A stretch of DNA of 64,000 bases from Amycolatopsis anabasis (lineage in GTDB: Bacteria; Actinomycetota; Actinomycetes; Mycobacteriales; Pseudonocardiaceae). Of this stretch, positions 32,580-41,043 are shown piece after piece. The first letter of the stretch is position 1, and every line of letters starts with the position of its first letter. The translations under genes were made by a program, and so were the position numbers. Location: the NCBI RefSeq assembly GCF_009765355.1, contig NZ_VTHK01000013.1, positions 124,001 through 188,000 of the forward strand, read 5' to 3'. Below the pieces are notes generated by a model that worked only from the letters and a program-made list of their open reading frames with translations, did not search any database and was not told the DNA's origin.

Positions 32580-32656
32580 GTAGCACTCAGCGAGCACGGG
32601 CGATGACGGTGAGCACCTTCAACGGGGAAGGGGTGTGAAATGACAGCCGCCCTTGT

Positions 32657-32672
32657 GAATGACGTGTCATTC
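32657..32672. promoter_or_regulatory. GAATGA-N4-TCATTC operator upstream of the mce operon
   Basis: GAATGA-CGTG-TCATTC is a perfect inverted repeat (7-base arms if the flanking spacer bases C and G are included). It ends 14 bases before the GTG start of the first permease gene (32687). It shares 14 of 16 bases and the spacer length with 28134-28149, upstream of the lipR-like hydrolase. Binding here would overlap the transcription start or ribosome-binding region. Confidence 0.7.
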
Positions 32673-32686
32673 TGTACGCTGCGACT

Positions 32687-33514
32687 GTGGCGCAGGACAC
32701 GATGAAGCAGGGATCGCTCGCTGAGCTGCTGGTTTCCCGCGCGCTCCAGTCGTGTGCGACCGCGGGGAACGTGCTGGTGATGTCCGTGACCGTGGGCGCG
32801 AGCATCCTCACCGACATCCCGCGCCGGCGGTTCCCGTGGCGGGAATTCGTCCGCCAGGCCTGGTTCATGGTCAGCGTCTCGGTGATCCCGACGATCCTGG
32901 TCGCGGTGCCGTTCGGCGTGATCATCTCGGTCCAGGTGTCCAGCGTCGCCCAGCAGGTCGGCGCCAGCTCGTTCATGGGCGCCGCCAACGGCCTCGGCGT
33001 GATCCAGCAGGGCGCGCCGATCGTCACCGCGCTGCTGCTGGCCGGGGCGGTCGGTTCGGCGATCACCTCGGACCTCGGCGCGCGCAAGATCCGCGAGGAG
33101 ATCGACGCGCTGGAGACCATGGGCCTGTCCCCGATCCGTCGGCTGGTCGCGCCGCGGATGGTCGCGATCGTGCTGGTGGCCATCGTGCTGTGCGGGATCG
33201 TGGTGTTCACCGGGGTGGTCACCGGCTACTTCTTCAACGTGCTGGCCCAGGGCGGCACGCCGGGCAGTTACGTCAGCTCGTTCGCCGCGTTCGCCCAGCC
33301 CAGCGACCTGATCCTGGCCGAGTTCAAATCGGTGCTGTTCGGCGCGATCGTCGGCGTGGTGGCCGCGCAGAAGGGCCTCACCGCGCAGGGCGGGCCGGGC
33401 GGCGTCGCGCACGCGGTGAACGCGGCCGTGGTGCTCGCCGTGGTAATCCTGTTCGGGGTCAACGTGATCATCACGCAGATCTCCAACGTCCTCTTCCCGT
33501 CGAGGATCGTGTGA
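32687..33514 (+). CDS. yrbEA: Mce transporter permease YrbEA (MlaE family)
   Basis: 275 residues, GTG start at 32687. It is an MlaE-type permease with five to six helices. The conserved cytoplasmic loop AGAVGSAITSDLGARKIREE followed by IDALETMGLSP is the coupling-helix region of YrbE proteins. It forms a heterodimeric channel with the next gene product and is driven by an MceG-type ATPase that is not encoded in this window. With the six Mce proteins it should import a lipid or steroid across the envelope. The stop overlaps the next start (TGATG). A palindromic operator lies just upstream. Confidence 0.92.
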   Translation: MAQDTMKQGSLAELLVSRALQSCATAGNVLVMSVTVGASILTDIPRRRFPWREFVRQAWFMVSVSVIPTILVAVPFGVIISVQVSSVAQQVGASSFMGAANGLGVIQQGAPIVTALLLAGAVGSAITSDLGARKIREEIDALETMGLSPIRRLVAPRMVAIVLVAIVLCGIVVFTGVVTGYFFNVLAQGGTPGSYVSSFAAFAQPSDLILAEFKSVLFGAIVGVVAAQKGLTAQGGPGGVAHAVNAAVVLAVVILFGVNVIITQISNVLFPSRIV

Positions 33515-34374
33515 TGGCCGTCGGATCGCGTTACCAGGCGCCGCCGGTCCGGGTGGCCGAGCGGGTCGTGCGGGCCCCGTACCACGGGCTCGCCGGAATG
33601 GGTCACCAGGCGACCTTCTTCGTCCGCGCGATCGCGGCGATTCCGTTGACGCTGCGGCATTACCGGGCCGAGGTGTTCCGGCTGCTCTCGGACATCAGCT
33701 GGGGCAGCGGGGCGATCGTGGTCGGCGGCGGCACGGTCGGCGTGATGGCGCTGCTGTCGCTGTTCACCGGCGCCACGGTCGGCGTCGAGGGGTTCAACGC
33801 GCTGGACATCCTCGGGCTGGCGCCGCTCACCGGTTTCGTGTCCGCGTACGGGAACACGCGCGAACTGGCGCCGCTGATCGCCGCGATCGCGTTCACCGCG
33901 CAGGCGGGCTGCCGCACCACCGCGCAACTGGGTTCGATGCGGATCTCCGAGGAGATCGACGCGCTCGAGTCGATGTCCATCCGGCCGCTGCCGTACCTGG
34001 TGACCACCCGGATGCTCGCCTCGTTCCTCGCGATCATCCCGCTCTACCTGCTCGGCCTGGCCGGGAGTTACCTTGCCACGCAAGGGGTCCTGAGCATCGT
34101 CTACGGCCAGACCAGCGGGACCTACCTGCACTACTTCCACCAGTTCCTGGTACCCGGCGATGTCGCGCTGTCGGTGCTGAAGGCGGCCTCGTTCGTGGTG
34201 CTGTCCACCCTGATCCACTGCTACTACGGCTACTACGCCTCGGGCGGGCCGGAGGGCGTGGGTGTCGCGTCCGGGCGCGCGATCCGGGCGAGCATCATCG
34301 TGATCGTCGTGGTGGACATGCTGATGACCCTGGCGTTCTGGGGTTTCGACCCCGGCATCCGGATTTCGGGGTAG
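33514..34374 (+). CDS. yrbEB: Mce transporter permease YrbEB (MlaE family)
   Basis: 286 residues. The MlaE signature region reads FTAQAGCRTTAQLGSMRISE, then EIDALESMSIRPLPYLVTTR, paralogous to YrbEA. Five hydrophobic helices are visible, and the C-terminal GVASGRAIRASIIVIVVVDM is typical of the B subunit. A longer N-terminus (about 45 residues) precedes the first helix, also as in other YrbEB proteins. It is translationally coupled to YrbEA (ATG 33514) and followed after 3 bases by mceA. Together YrbEA and YrbEB are the inner-membrane channel of the Mce complex. Confidence 0.92.
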   Translation: MAVGSRYQAPPVRVAERVVRAPYHGLAGMGHQATFFVRAIAAIPLTLRHYRAEVFRLLSDISWGSGAIVVGGGTVGVMALLSLFTGATVGVEGFNALDILGLAPLTGFVSAYGNTRELAPLIAAIAFTAQAGCRTTAQLGSMRISEEIDALESMSIRPLPYLVTTRMLASFLAIIPLYLLGLAGSYLATQGVLSIVYGQTSGTYLHYFHQFLVPGDVALSVLKAASFVVLSTLIHCYYGYYASGGPEGVGVASGRAIRASIIVIVVVDMLMTLAFWGFDPGIRISG

Positions 34375-34377
34375 CGC

Positions 34378-35700
34378 ATGGCCTCCCTCATCGATCCCTC
34401 CGGCCGCGGCCCGTCGGTGCGCTCGCTCGCGCTGCGCGGTTTCGTCTACCTGTCGGTGATCGCGGTGGTGACCACCGTGCTCGTGCTGCAGTCCCAGGGG
34501 GCGTTCCGGGACGACGTGCGGGCCACCGCGGTGGTCAGCGACGTCGGCGACGGCCTGCCTGCCGGTTCGGACGTGAAGGTGCGCGGCGTGCAGGTCGGTT
34601 CGGTGGGCGCGGTCGAATCCACGCCCGGCGGGGCGCGGCACGTCGTCCACCTCAACCTCAAACCCGAGCACGTTTCCGGCATCCCGGCCTCGGTGAAGGC
34701 CCGGATCCTGCCGACCAACGTGTTCGGCGCGCCGTACGTCGAGCTGGTGCCGGAGCCGAACGACACCCGGCCGCTGGCCGCGGACGCGGTGGTCCCGGGC
34801 GACGACTCCACCGAAGCGCTGCAGCTGCAGACCGCGATGACCAAGGTGCGGGACGTGCTGGCCGCGGTGGAACCGGCCAAGCTGAACACCGCGCTCACCG
34901 GGATCGCGCAGGCGCTGGACGGGCGCGGCGGGCAGCTCGGGACGCTGATCGGGCGGCTGGACAAGTACCTGTCCGCGATCACCCCGCACACCGGCACCTT
35001 CACCCACGATCTGTCCACTTTGGCCACCGCGCTGGAGGGGTTGCAGGCGAACGCGCCGAAACTCCTGGACACCGTGGATTCCGCGCTGGTGACCAGCCGG
35101 ACGATCGTGGAGAAGCAGCAGCAGCTCGCCCGCACCCTGGCCGGTGGTGCATCCACTGTGGACAGCGTGCGAGGCGTGCTGGACGACAACGCCGACCGGA
35201 TGATCAAGGTGATCCACGAGATCACCCCGGTGGTGAAGACGCTCGGGCAGCACGCCGCCGACATCCCGCTGTCCTTCGAGGCGCTGGGCAAGGGCGTCAA
35301 GGCGTTCGGCGAGGCCTTCGAGGGGCCGCACCACTGGCTCAACATCGACCTGGTCTTCACGGTCACCCCGTTCACCCCGTACAACTCGACCAACTGCCCG
35401 CGGTACCCGGGCCTGGACGGGCCGAACTGCGACGATCCCCCGCCGCCCCAGCCCGCGCCGATCCCGCTCCCGCCCAGCCAACCGGCTCAGGCGCCGCAGC
35501 TCGCCCCGGCGCCGGTGACCACTCCCCCGCCCGCGACCACTCAGCAGGCGCCCGGCGGGCTGGTCGGCCCGGTCGGCAGCCCGCAGGAGACCGAGGCGAT
35601 CGGCTCGATCTTCGGCGACGCGGCGAAGTCGTTCGGCTCGCTGGGAAACCTGCTGCTCGGACCGTTCCTGCGGGGAGCGACGGTGATGCCACGTGGGTAA
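34378..35700 (+). CDS. mceA: MCE family protein MceA
   Basis: 440 residues. An N-terminal membrane anchor (about residues 19-41) precedes the MCE/MlaD domain (about 45-125), recognisable by VVSDVGDGLPAGSDVKVRGV and QVGSVGAVE. A long helical stretch follows (about 130-330). The C-terminal part is Pro-rich (PPPPQPAPIPLPPSQPAQ region, about residues 350-400), a possible wall-spanning or disordered tail. MceA-F form the hexameric periplasmic tunnel that carries lipid from the outer layer to the YrbE channel. Its stop overlaps mceB's start by 8 bases. Confidence 0.92.
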   Translation: MASLIDPSGRGPSVRSLALRGFVYLSVIAVVTTVLVLQSQGAFRDDVRATAVVSDVGDGLPAGSDVKVRGVQVGSVGAVESTPGGARHVVHLNLKPEHVSGIPASVKARILPTNVFGAPYVELVPEPNDTRPLAADAVVPGDDSTEALQLQTAMTKVRDVLAAVEPAKLNTALTGIAQALDGRGGQLGTLIGRLDKYLSAITPHTGTFTHDLSTLATALEGLQANAPKLLDTVDSALVTSRTIVEKQQQLARTLAGGASTVDSVRGVLDDNADRMIKVIHEITPVVKTLGQHAADIPLSFEALGKGVKAFGEAFEGPHHWLNIDLVFTVTPFTPYNSTNCPRYPGLDGPNCDDPPPPQPAPIPLPPSQPAQAPQLAPAPVTTPPPATTQQAPGGLVGPVGSPQETEAIGSIFGDAAKSFGSLGNLLLGPFLRGATVMPRG

Positions 35701-36712
35701 CAACATCAAGGGAGCCCTGTTCAAGCTGACCGCGGTGGTCGTGGTCGCCGCATGCGCGATCGCACTGATCTACTCGACGCTGCGCAACACCGTCCGCGGG
35801 GACACCAACACCTTCGTCGCCGAGTTCAGCGACGTCACCGGCCTGCACGAGGGCGACGACGTCCGGGTGGCCGGGGTGAAGGTGGGCCGGATCGAAAGCC
35901 TCGAGCTGACCGGCTCCCGCGCCGAGGTCGGCTTCACCGTGCAGGCGGACCAGCCGGTGTTCGCGAACACGAAGGCCCTGATCCGGTACCAGAACCTGGT
36001 CGGCCAGCGCTACCTGGCGCTGACGCCGGGGGCGGGCGCCGCCAAACCGCTGCCCGACGGCGCCCGCATCCCGCCGGACCGGACCGAACCCTCGCTGGAC
36101 CTGTCCGCGCTGCTCAACGGGTTCGAGCCGCTGTTCTCCATGCTGGAGCCCGATGACCTGAACAAGCTGTCCGGCACGATCATCCAGGCGCTGCAAGGGG
36201 AAGGGCCCGCGCTCAACTCGCTGTTGAGCCAGAGCGCGGAGCTGACCGGCAAGATCGCCGACCGGGACCAGGTGCTCGGTGACGTGCTCACCGGCCTGAC
36301 CAGCGTGCTCGACCACCTGGCGGGCAAGGGCCCGCAGTTCGACCAGCTGCTCGCGCAGGCGAAGCAGCTGGTGAACACGCTCGGCGGCAACACCGACGCG
36401 ATCTTCGGCGCGATGGACAAGATCGACCAGGTGAGCGGTTCGGTGACCGGGCTGATCGACGACATCCGCCCCGCGCTGCGCAAGGATCTCGCCGGGTTCA
36501 ACCAGGTCGCCGGGCTGTTCCTGAAGGAGGGCCCGACCGTGGACGCGACCGTGAAGGCGCTGCCCGGGTTCCTCGGCGGGCTCGCCCGCGTTTCGCAGTA
36601 CGGCTCGTGGCTGAACCTGTACGCCTGCAGCATCGACATCAACCTCGCGCCGTTCCCGGTCGGCGTGGTGCCGCAGATCATCGGCACCAAGCAGTCGGAG
36701 GTGTGCCGGTGA
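35693..36712 (+). CDS. mceB: MCE family protein MceB
   Basis: 339 residues from GTG 35693. An N-terminal anchor helix (residues about 8-28) is followed by an MCE domain with FVAEFSDVTGLHEGDDVRVA and GVKVGRIESLEL. A helical region comes next (LNKLSGTIIQALQGEGPALN onwards) and then a conserved tail with YGSWLNLYACSIDINL, diagnostic for the B subunit. It overlaps mceA upstream and mceC downstream (GTGA), consistent with stoichiometric synthesis of the hexamer. No unusual feature was seen. Confidence 0.92.
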   Translation: MGNNIKGALFKLTAVVVVAACAIALIYSTLRNTVRGDTNTFVAEFSDVTGLHEGDDVRVAGVKVGRIESLELTGSRAEVGFTVQADQPVFANTKALIRYQNLVGQRYLALTPGAGAAKPLPDGARIPPDRTEPSLDLSALLNGFEPLFSMLEPDDLNKLSGTIIQALQGEGPALNSLLSQSAELTGKIADRDQVLGDVLTGLTSVLDHLAGKGPQFDQLLAQAKQLVNTLGGNTDAIFGAMDKIDQVSGSVTGLIDDIRPALRKDLAGFNQVAGLFLKEGPTVDATVKALPGFLGGLARVSQYGSWLNLYACSIDINLAPFPVGVVPQIIGTKQSEVCR

Positions 36713-37701
36713 GGATCATCAGGCCGCTCAAGGAGTACAACCCGATCTGGTTGGGGATCATTGGGGCCGCGGTGATCGGCGCGCTGGTGCTGGGCTCGCT
36801 GGCCGTCGGCACGCTGGGGCTCGGTGACGCCCGGTACGAGGCCGAGTTCGCGCACACCGGCGGGATCCGGGCCGGGGACGAGGTGCGGGTCGCCGGAATG
36901 GGCGTCGGCGAGGTCACCGGCACCCGGCTGGACGGCGACAAGGTGCTCATTTCCTTCCGCGCCAAGCGAAGCGTGCACCTGGGCAGCGGCACGCACGCCA
37001 CCATCAAACTCGCCACCCTGCTCGGCGGCCGCTTTGTCGACCTGCAACCGCTCGGTGAAGGGGAACTCGAGGGCGACCGGATCAAACTGGCGAACACCAC
37101 GGTCCCGTTCGACCTGGAGAAGGTGATCGAGACCGGCGGCCCGGCCATCGAGAAGCTGGACGGCGCGAAACTGCGCGAATCGCTCAAGGTGCTCGCCGAC
37201 GACTTCCGCGGCGCGCCGCAGCAGATCGCGAAGACGCTCGACGGGCTGGGTCAGCTGTCCGAACTGGTCACCAAGCGCCAGGACCAGCTCGCCCAACTGC
37301 TGTCGAGCGCGGACGCGGTGACCACCACGCTGAACAAGAACCGGGCGCAGCTGTTCGAGTTGATGGGCCAGGCGGACGGGCTGATCAAGCAGTTGCTGCA
37401 ACGCCGCGACCTGATCCGCAGCGTGCTGACCGATTTCAAGACGCTCAGCGGCCAGTTGCAGGAGATCCTCAACGAGAACCGGCCGCAGATCGAACCGCTG
37501 CTGTCGAACCTGGCCGGGGTCACCGACATCCTGAGCCGCAACGACGACGCGCTGGACCGGGCGCTGCAGATCCTCGCCCCCGCCGGGCGGTACCTGGCCA
37601 ACGCGTTCGGCAACGGACCGTACGGCGACATGTACCTGCCCTACGCGATCATCCCGGACAACCTGCTGTGCACGGCGGGCGCGATCAAGGACTGCCGATG
37701 A
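36709..37701 (+). CDS. mceC: MCE family protein MceC
   Basis: 330 residues, GTG start at 36709 overlapping the mceB stop. The N-terminus RPLKEYNPIWLGIIGAAVIG is an anchor typical of C subunits. The MCE domain follows: FAHTGGIRAGDEVRVAG, then MGVGEVTGTRLDG. The helical domain contains repeated Q/N/L-rich segments (LGQLSELVTKRQDQLAQLLS) predicted to form the coiled barrel wall. It ends with YLPYAIIPDNLLC and TAGAIKDCR. The stop is coupled to mceD (ATGA). An upstream in-frame start at 36607 lies inside mceB and is not used. Confidence 0.9.
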   Translation: MRIIRPLKEYNPIWLGIIGAAVIGALVLGSLAVGTLGLGDARYEAEFAHTGGIRAGDEVRVAGMGVGEVTGTRLDGDKVLISFRAKRSVHLGSGTHATIKLATLLGGRFVDLQPLGEGELEGDRIKLANTTVPFDLEKVIETGGPAIEKLDGAKLRESLKVLADDFRGAPQQIAKTLDGLGQLSELVTKRQDQLAQLLSSADAVTTTLNKNRAQLFELMGQADGLIKQLLQRRDLIRSVLTDFKTLSGQLQEILNENRPQIEPLLSNLAGVTDILSRNDDALDRALQILAPAGRYLANAFGNGPYGDMYLPYAIIPDNLLCTAGAIKDCR

Positions 37702-38771
37702 AGAAGGTCCTGGTAGTGATCCTCGCCGCGGTGGCCGGTCTGGTGTCGGCGAGCGGCTGCGCGGTGTTCAGCCCGCCGACGATGACCGTCACCGCCCAGT
37801 TCCGGGACTCGGTGGGCCTGTACGTCGGCAACGACGTGGCCATGCTGGGCATCCCGATCGGCACGGTCAAGGAGATCAAACCGCGCGGGACGCAGGTCTC
37901 GGTGAAGCTGGAACTCAAGGCGGACACCAAGATCCCGGCGAACGCGGGCGCGGTGACCGTCTCGCCGTCGGTGGTGACCGACCGGCACGTGGAATTGACC
38001 CCGGTGTACCGCGGCGGGCCGACGCTGCGCGACGGGGACGTGATTCCCCTGGAGCGCACCAAAACCCCGGTGGAGATCGACCGGGTGATCAAGGCCGTGG
38101 ACGAACTCTCCGCGCAACTGTCCAAAACGGACGGTGGTACCGGGGTGGTCCAGGACGCCACCGACGTGTTCGCGCGGAACATGGCCGGGAACGGGGACCG
38201 CATCCGGGCGAGCCTGGACGCGTTGAACGGCCTGGTCGACGTGGGCACCGGGCAGCGGGACGCGTTGCTGAGCCTGGTCCGCAACGTCGACCAGCTCACC
38301 GCGGCCGCCGCGGAGAACGACGCGAAGATCAAGACGTTCAGCTCGGGGCTCACCCAGGTCACCGAACTGTTCGCCGGGGAGGCCCCGCAGCTCGGCGCCG
38401 CGCTGCAGCGGCTGAACGGCCTGCTCGACGAGGCCACGAAACTGGTCAACGAGAACCGGAGCAGCGCGCAGGAAAGCCTGAAGAAGCTGCGCGTCACCAC
38501 CGACACGCTCGCCCGGCACGGGCGGGAACTGGCCGAATCGGCGGACGTGCTGCCGCTGCTGTTCCAGAACGTGGCCGCCGCGGTGGACCACAAGACCGGG
38601 CAACTGCGGGTGCACGCCGACCTCGCGGAGATGCTGCTGGACGGCGAGCTGGTCAACGGGCTGTGCAAGGCCGTCGGCATCCAGCTGCCCGGCTGCCGGG
38701 ACGGCAAGGTCGCCGACTTCGGCCCGGACCTGGGCATGACCGAACTCCTGGTGGGGGCGGTGCGGAAATGA
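37698..38771 (+). CDS. mceD: MCE family protein MceD, predicted lipoprotein
   Basis: 357 residues from ATG 37698. The N-terminus is MKKVLVVILAAVAGLVSASG followed by Cys, a good lipoprotein signal (S-A-S-G-C, Cys21). The MCE domain contains FRDSVGLYVGNDVAMLG and IPIGTVKEI, and a long helical region follows (IDRVIKAVDELSAQLSK to about residue 320). In the best-known mce operons the lipidated subunit is MceE (LprK), so a lipobox on MceD as well is notable, although not necessarily unique to this strain. It overlaps both neighbours by four bases. Confidence 0.9.
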   Translation: MKKVLVVILAAVAGLVSASGCAVFSPPTMTVTAQFRDSVGLYVGNDVAMLGIPIGTVKEIKPRGTQVSVKLELKADTKIPANAGAVTVSPSVVTDRHVELTPVYRGGPTLRDGDVIPLERTKTPVEIDRVIKAVDELSAQLSKTDGGTGVVQDATDVFARNMAGNGDRIRASLDALNGLVDVGTGQRDALLSLVRNVDQLTAAAAENDAKIKTFSSGLTQVTELFAGEAPQLGAALQRLNGLLDEATKLVNENRSSAQESLKKLRVTTDTLARHGRELAESADVLPLLFQNVAAAVDHKTGQLRVHADLAEMLLDGELVNGLCKAVGIQLPGCRDGKVADFGPDLGMTELLVGAVRK

Positions 38772-39841
38772 AGGTCAGGAACGCGTTCGCCGCCGTGCTG
38801 CTCACCTCCGCGCTGCTCACCGGATGCGGGGTGACCGCGGCCGATCTGCCGTTGCCCGGCGGCGGGGTCACCGGCGACACCTACCCGCTGAACGCCGTCT
38901 TCGAGGACGCGCTCAACCTGCCGGAGAAGGCGCACGTGAAGCTGAACGGCGTCGACATCGGCCGGGTGACCGGGATCCACGCCAAGGACTTCCACGCCCA
39001 CGTCGGCATGGTGATCTCCACGAACGTCACGCTGCCCGCCGGGACGACCGCCGAACTGCGCCAGGCGACCCCGCTCGGGGACGTGTTCGTCGCGTTGCAC
39101 CCGCCGCGGGAACCCGGCCCGCCGCTGCGCGCGAACGACACCATCAACCTCGGCTCGACCAGCGCGGCGGCCAGCGTCGAGGACACCCTGGCCGCGTTGT
39201 CCGCCCTGGTCAACGGGGGCGGGCTGGGCCAGCTGAAGACGATCGTCACCGAGGTCAACACCGCGCTGACCGACCGGCCCGACCAGATCCGGCACCTCCT
39301 CGGGCAACTCGAGGGCACGCTGTCGACGTTGAACGCGCGCACCGCCGACATCGACCGCGTGCTGGCGTCGGCCCGGTCGCTGACCGCCACCGCCGAGCAG
39401 CGGCGCGGCACGATCGACGCGGCACTGGCCGATTTCACCCCGGCGATGCGGGTGCTCTCCGAGCAGACCGGGAAGATCACCGAGGTCCTCACCAAGGTCG
39501 CGAACGCGGGCACCAGTGGCAACAACCTGCTGTCGCGGGTGCGCGGCGATCTCGTCTCGAAGATCAACGACGTGGGCGCGGTGCTGGACGGGTTCGCCGC
39601 GATCAAGGACTCGCTCGGCCCGACGCTGCGCGGCATGGTCCAGCTCGGCCAGTACGTGGAAGGGGTTTCCAAGGGCGAGTCCGGGGCGGGGAGCGCGTAC
39701 TTCGCCGGGATCACCAACATCCCGTTCCTCTCCCCCGGCGAGAACGTGCGGGTCCCCGGTTTCGAGGATCTCAACGGGTTCCTCGGGACGGTCACCGACA
39801 ACCTCGGCGACCTGCTGAAGCGACTCGGGGGCAACCGATGA
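38768..39841 (+). CDS. mceE: MCE family protein MceE, lipoprotein (LprK-like)
   Basis: 357 residues from ATG 38768. The lipoprotein signal is MKVRNAFAAVLLTSALLTGC, with lipobox LTGC and Cys20. The following short segment GVTAADLPLPGG is the hallmark of MceE/LprK. The MCE domain has VFEDALNLPEKAHVKLNGVD and IGRVTGIHA. The C-terminal part ends with VPGFEDLNGFLGTVTDNLGD, the usual E-subunit tail. It anchors the Mce complex by lipidation. Overlapping starts and stops on both sides indicate that the whole operon is one translational unit. Confidence 0.92.
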   Translation: MKVRNAFAAVLLTSALLTGCGVTAADLPLPGGGVTGDTYPLNAVFEDALNLPEKAHVKLNGVDIGRVTGIHAKDFHAHVGMVISTNVTLPAGTTAELRQATPLGDVFVALHPPREPGPPLRANDTINLGSTSAAASVEDTLAALSALVNGGGLGQLKTIVTEVNTALTDRPDQIRHLLGQLEGTLSTLNARTADIDRVLASARSLTATAEQRRGTIDAALADFTPAMRVLSEQTGKITEVLTKVANAGTSGNNLLSRVRGDLVSKINDVGAVLDGFAAIKDSLGPTLRGMVQLGQYVEGVSKGESGAGSAYFAGITNIPFLSPGENVRVPGFEDLNGFLGTVTDNLGDLLKRLGGNR

Positions 39842-41043
39842 TCAGGACCCGGATCCTGCTGTCGAACCTCGGCCTGCTGACCATCCTCGCGGTCGGGCTG
39901 AGTTACCTTCTGCTGTCGGTGGTGCGGATCGATCCGACCGCGAAGTCGTTCACGGTGACGGTGCACCTCGCGACCTCGGGCGGGCTGCTGGACACCTCGG
40001 AGGTCACCTTCCGCGGCAGCCACGTCGGCCAGGTCAGCCAGATCCGGTTGCGGCCGAACGGGGTCGCGGTGGACCTGCGGATCGACGAGGGCACCGAGAT
40101 CCCGGCGGACACCGACGCGGTGGTGGCGAACCTGTCCGCCGCGGGCGAGCAGTACCTGGACTTCCGCCCGCGCCGCGACGCCGGGCCGTTCCTCGGCGAG
40201 GGCGCGGTGGTCCACGAACGCGACACCAGCACGCCGACCCCGTTCGCCCAGCTGATGGTGCACCTGGGCGACGTGTCCAAACAGGTCGATCCCGGCAAGC
40301 TGGACGTGGTGGTCACCGAACTGGCCAGGGCGTTCGGCTCCGGAACCGGGCCGAAGGTCCAGAAGCTGTTGTCCGGCGGGGACTTCCTGCTGTCCGGTTT
40401 GGAAGAGGTGCTGCCCGAGACGGTCCGGATCCTGAACAACGGCCGGATCACCCTGGACACCGTCGCGGGCATGCGGGACCAGCTGAGCCGGATCGCGAAC
40501 TCCGGGGACACCCTGGGCGACCAGCTGCGCGCCTCGGATCCGGAGATCCGGGAACTGCTGGACCAGAGCCCCGGGGCGTTCGACCTGGTGGACGGGCTGA
40601 TCCGGGACAACAAGCCGACCATGGCCGCATTGCTCGGCGATCTGAGCACGGTGAGCGAGATCGTCTCGGTGCGCACCGCGGCGATCGGCGCGTTCCTGCC
40701 CGAGCTGACCAACCTCGGCAACGGGCTGGCCGGGGTGGTGCGTGACGGCGCGTTGAAGACGCTGGCCGACATCTACCCGCGCCCGGCCTGCGACTACGAC
40801 ACCCCGCGCCGCCCGCCGACGGTCGGGGGCAGCCCGCCGCCGCGGATCAACCGCTACTGCACCGATCGCGGCCCGTTGCTGCAGCAGCGCGGGGCCTACA
40901 ACGCGCCCCGCCCGCCGGGCGACACCACCGCGGGCCCGCCGCCCGGTGCGACCGGCGACGAGCGCGCGGCCACCCCGGCCCCGGGGTCCACCTGGATGAA
41001 CGACTACCTCGCAGCGCTGCGGAACGCGGAAGGGAGCAACTGA
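39838..41043 (+). CDS. mceF: MCE family protein MceF
   Basis: 401 residues from ATG 39838. An anchor helix (SNLGLLTILAVGLSYLLLSV) is followed by an MCE domain with LATSGGLLDTSEVTFRGSHV and GQVSQIRL. The helical stretch (about residues 140-300) precedes a Pro/Gly/Thr-rich C-terminus (RPPTVGGSPPPR onwards), which is low complexity. MceF is the last subunit of the hexamer. A frame open upstream to 38824 overlaps mceE and is spurious. The stop touches the Mam gene start (TGATG). Confidence 0.92.
   Translation: MIRTRILLSNLGLLTILAVGLSYLLLSVVRIDPTAKSFTVTVHLATSGGLLDTSEVTFRGSHVGQVSQIRLRPNGVAVDLRIDEGTEIPADTDAVVANLSAAGEQYLDFRPRRDAGPFLGEGAVVHERDTSTPTPFAQLMVHLGDVSKQVDPGKLDVVVTELARAFGSGTGPKVQKLLSGGDFLLSGLEEVLPETVRILNNGRITLDTVAGMRDQLSRIANSGDTLGDQLRASDPEIRELLDQSPGAFDLVDGLIRDNKPTMAALLGDLSTVSEIVSVRTAAIGAFLPELTNLGNGLAGVVRDGALKTLADIYPRPACDYDTPRRPPTVGGSPPPRINRYCTDRGPLLQQRGAYNAPRPPGDTTAGPPPGATGDERAATPAPGSTWMNDYLAALRNAEGSN

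Noticed and set aside
32752..33513. Extended N-terminus for YrbEB starting inside YrbEA
   Set aside because: The extra residues are an Arg/Gly-rich shadow of YrbEA; ATG 33514 overlaps the YrbEA stop and begins the conserved protein.
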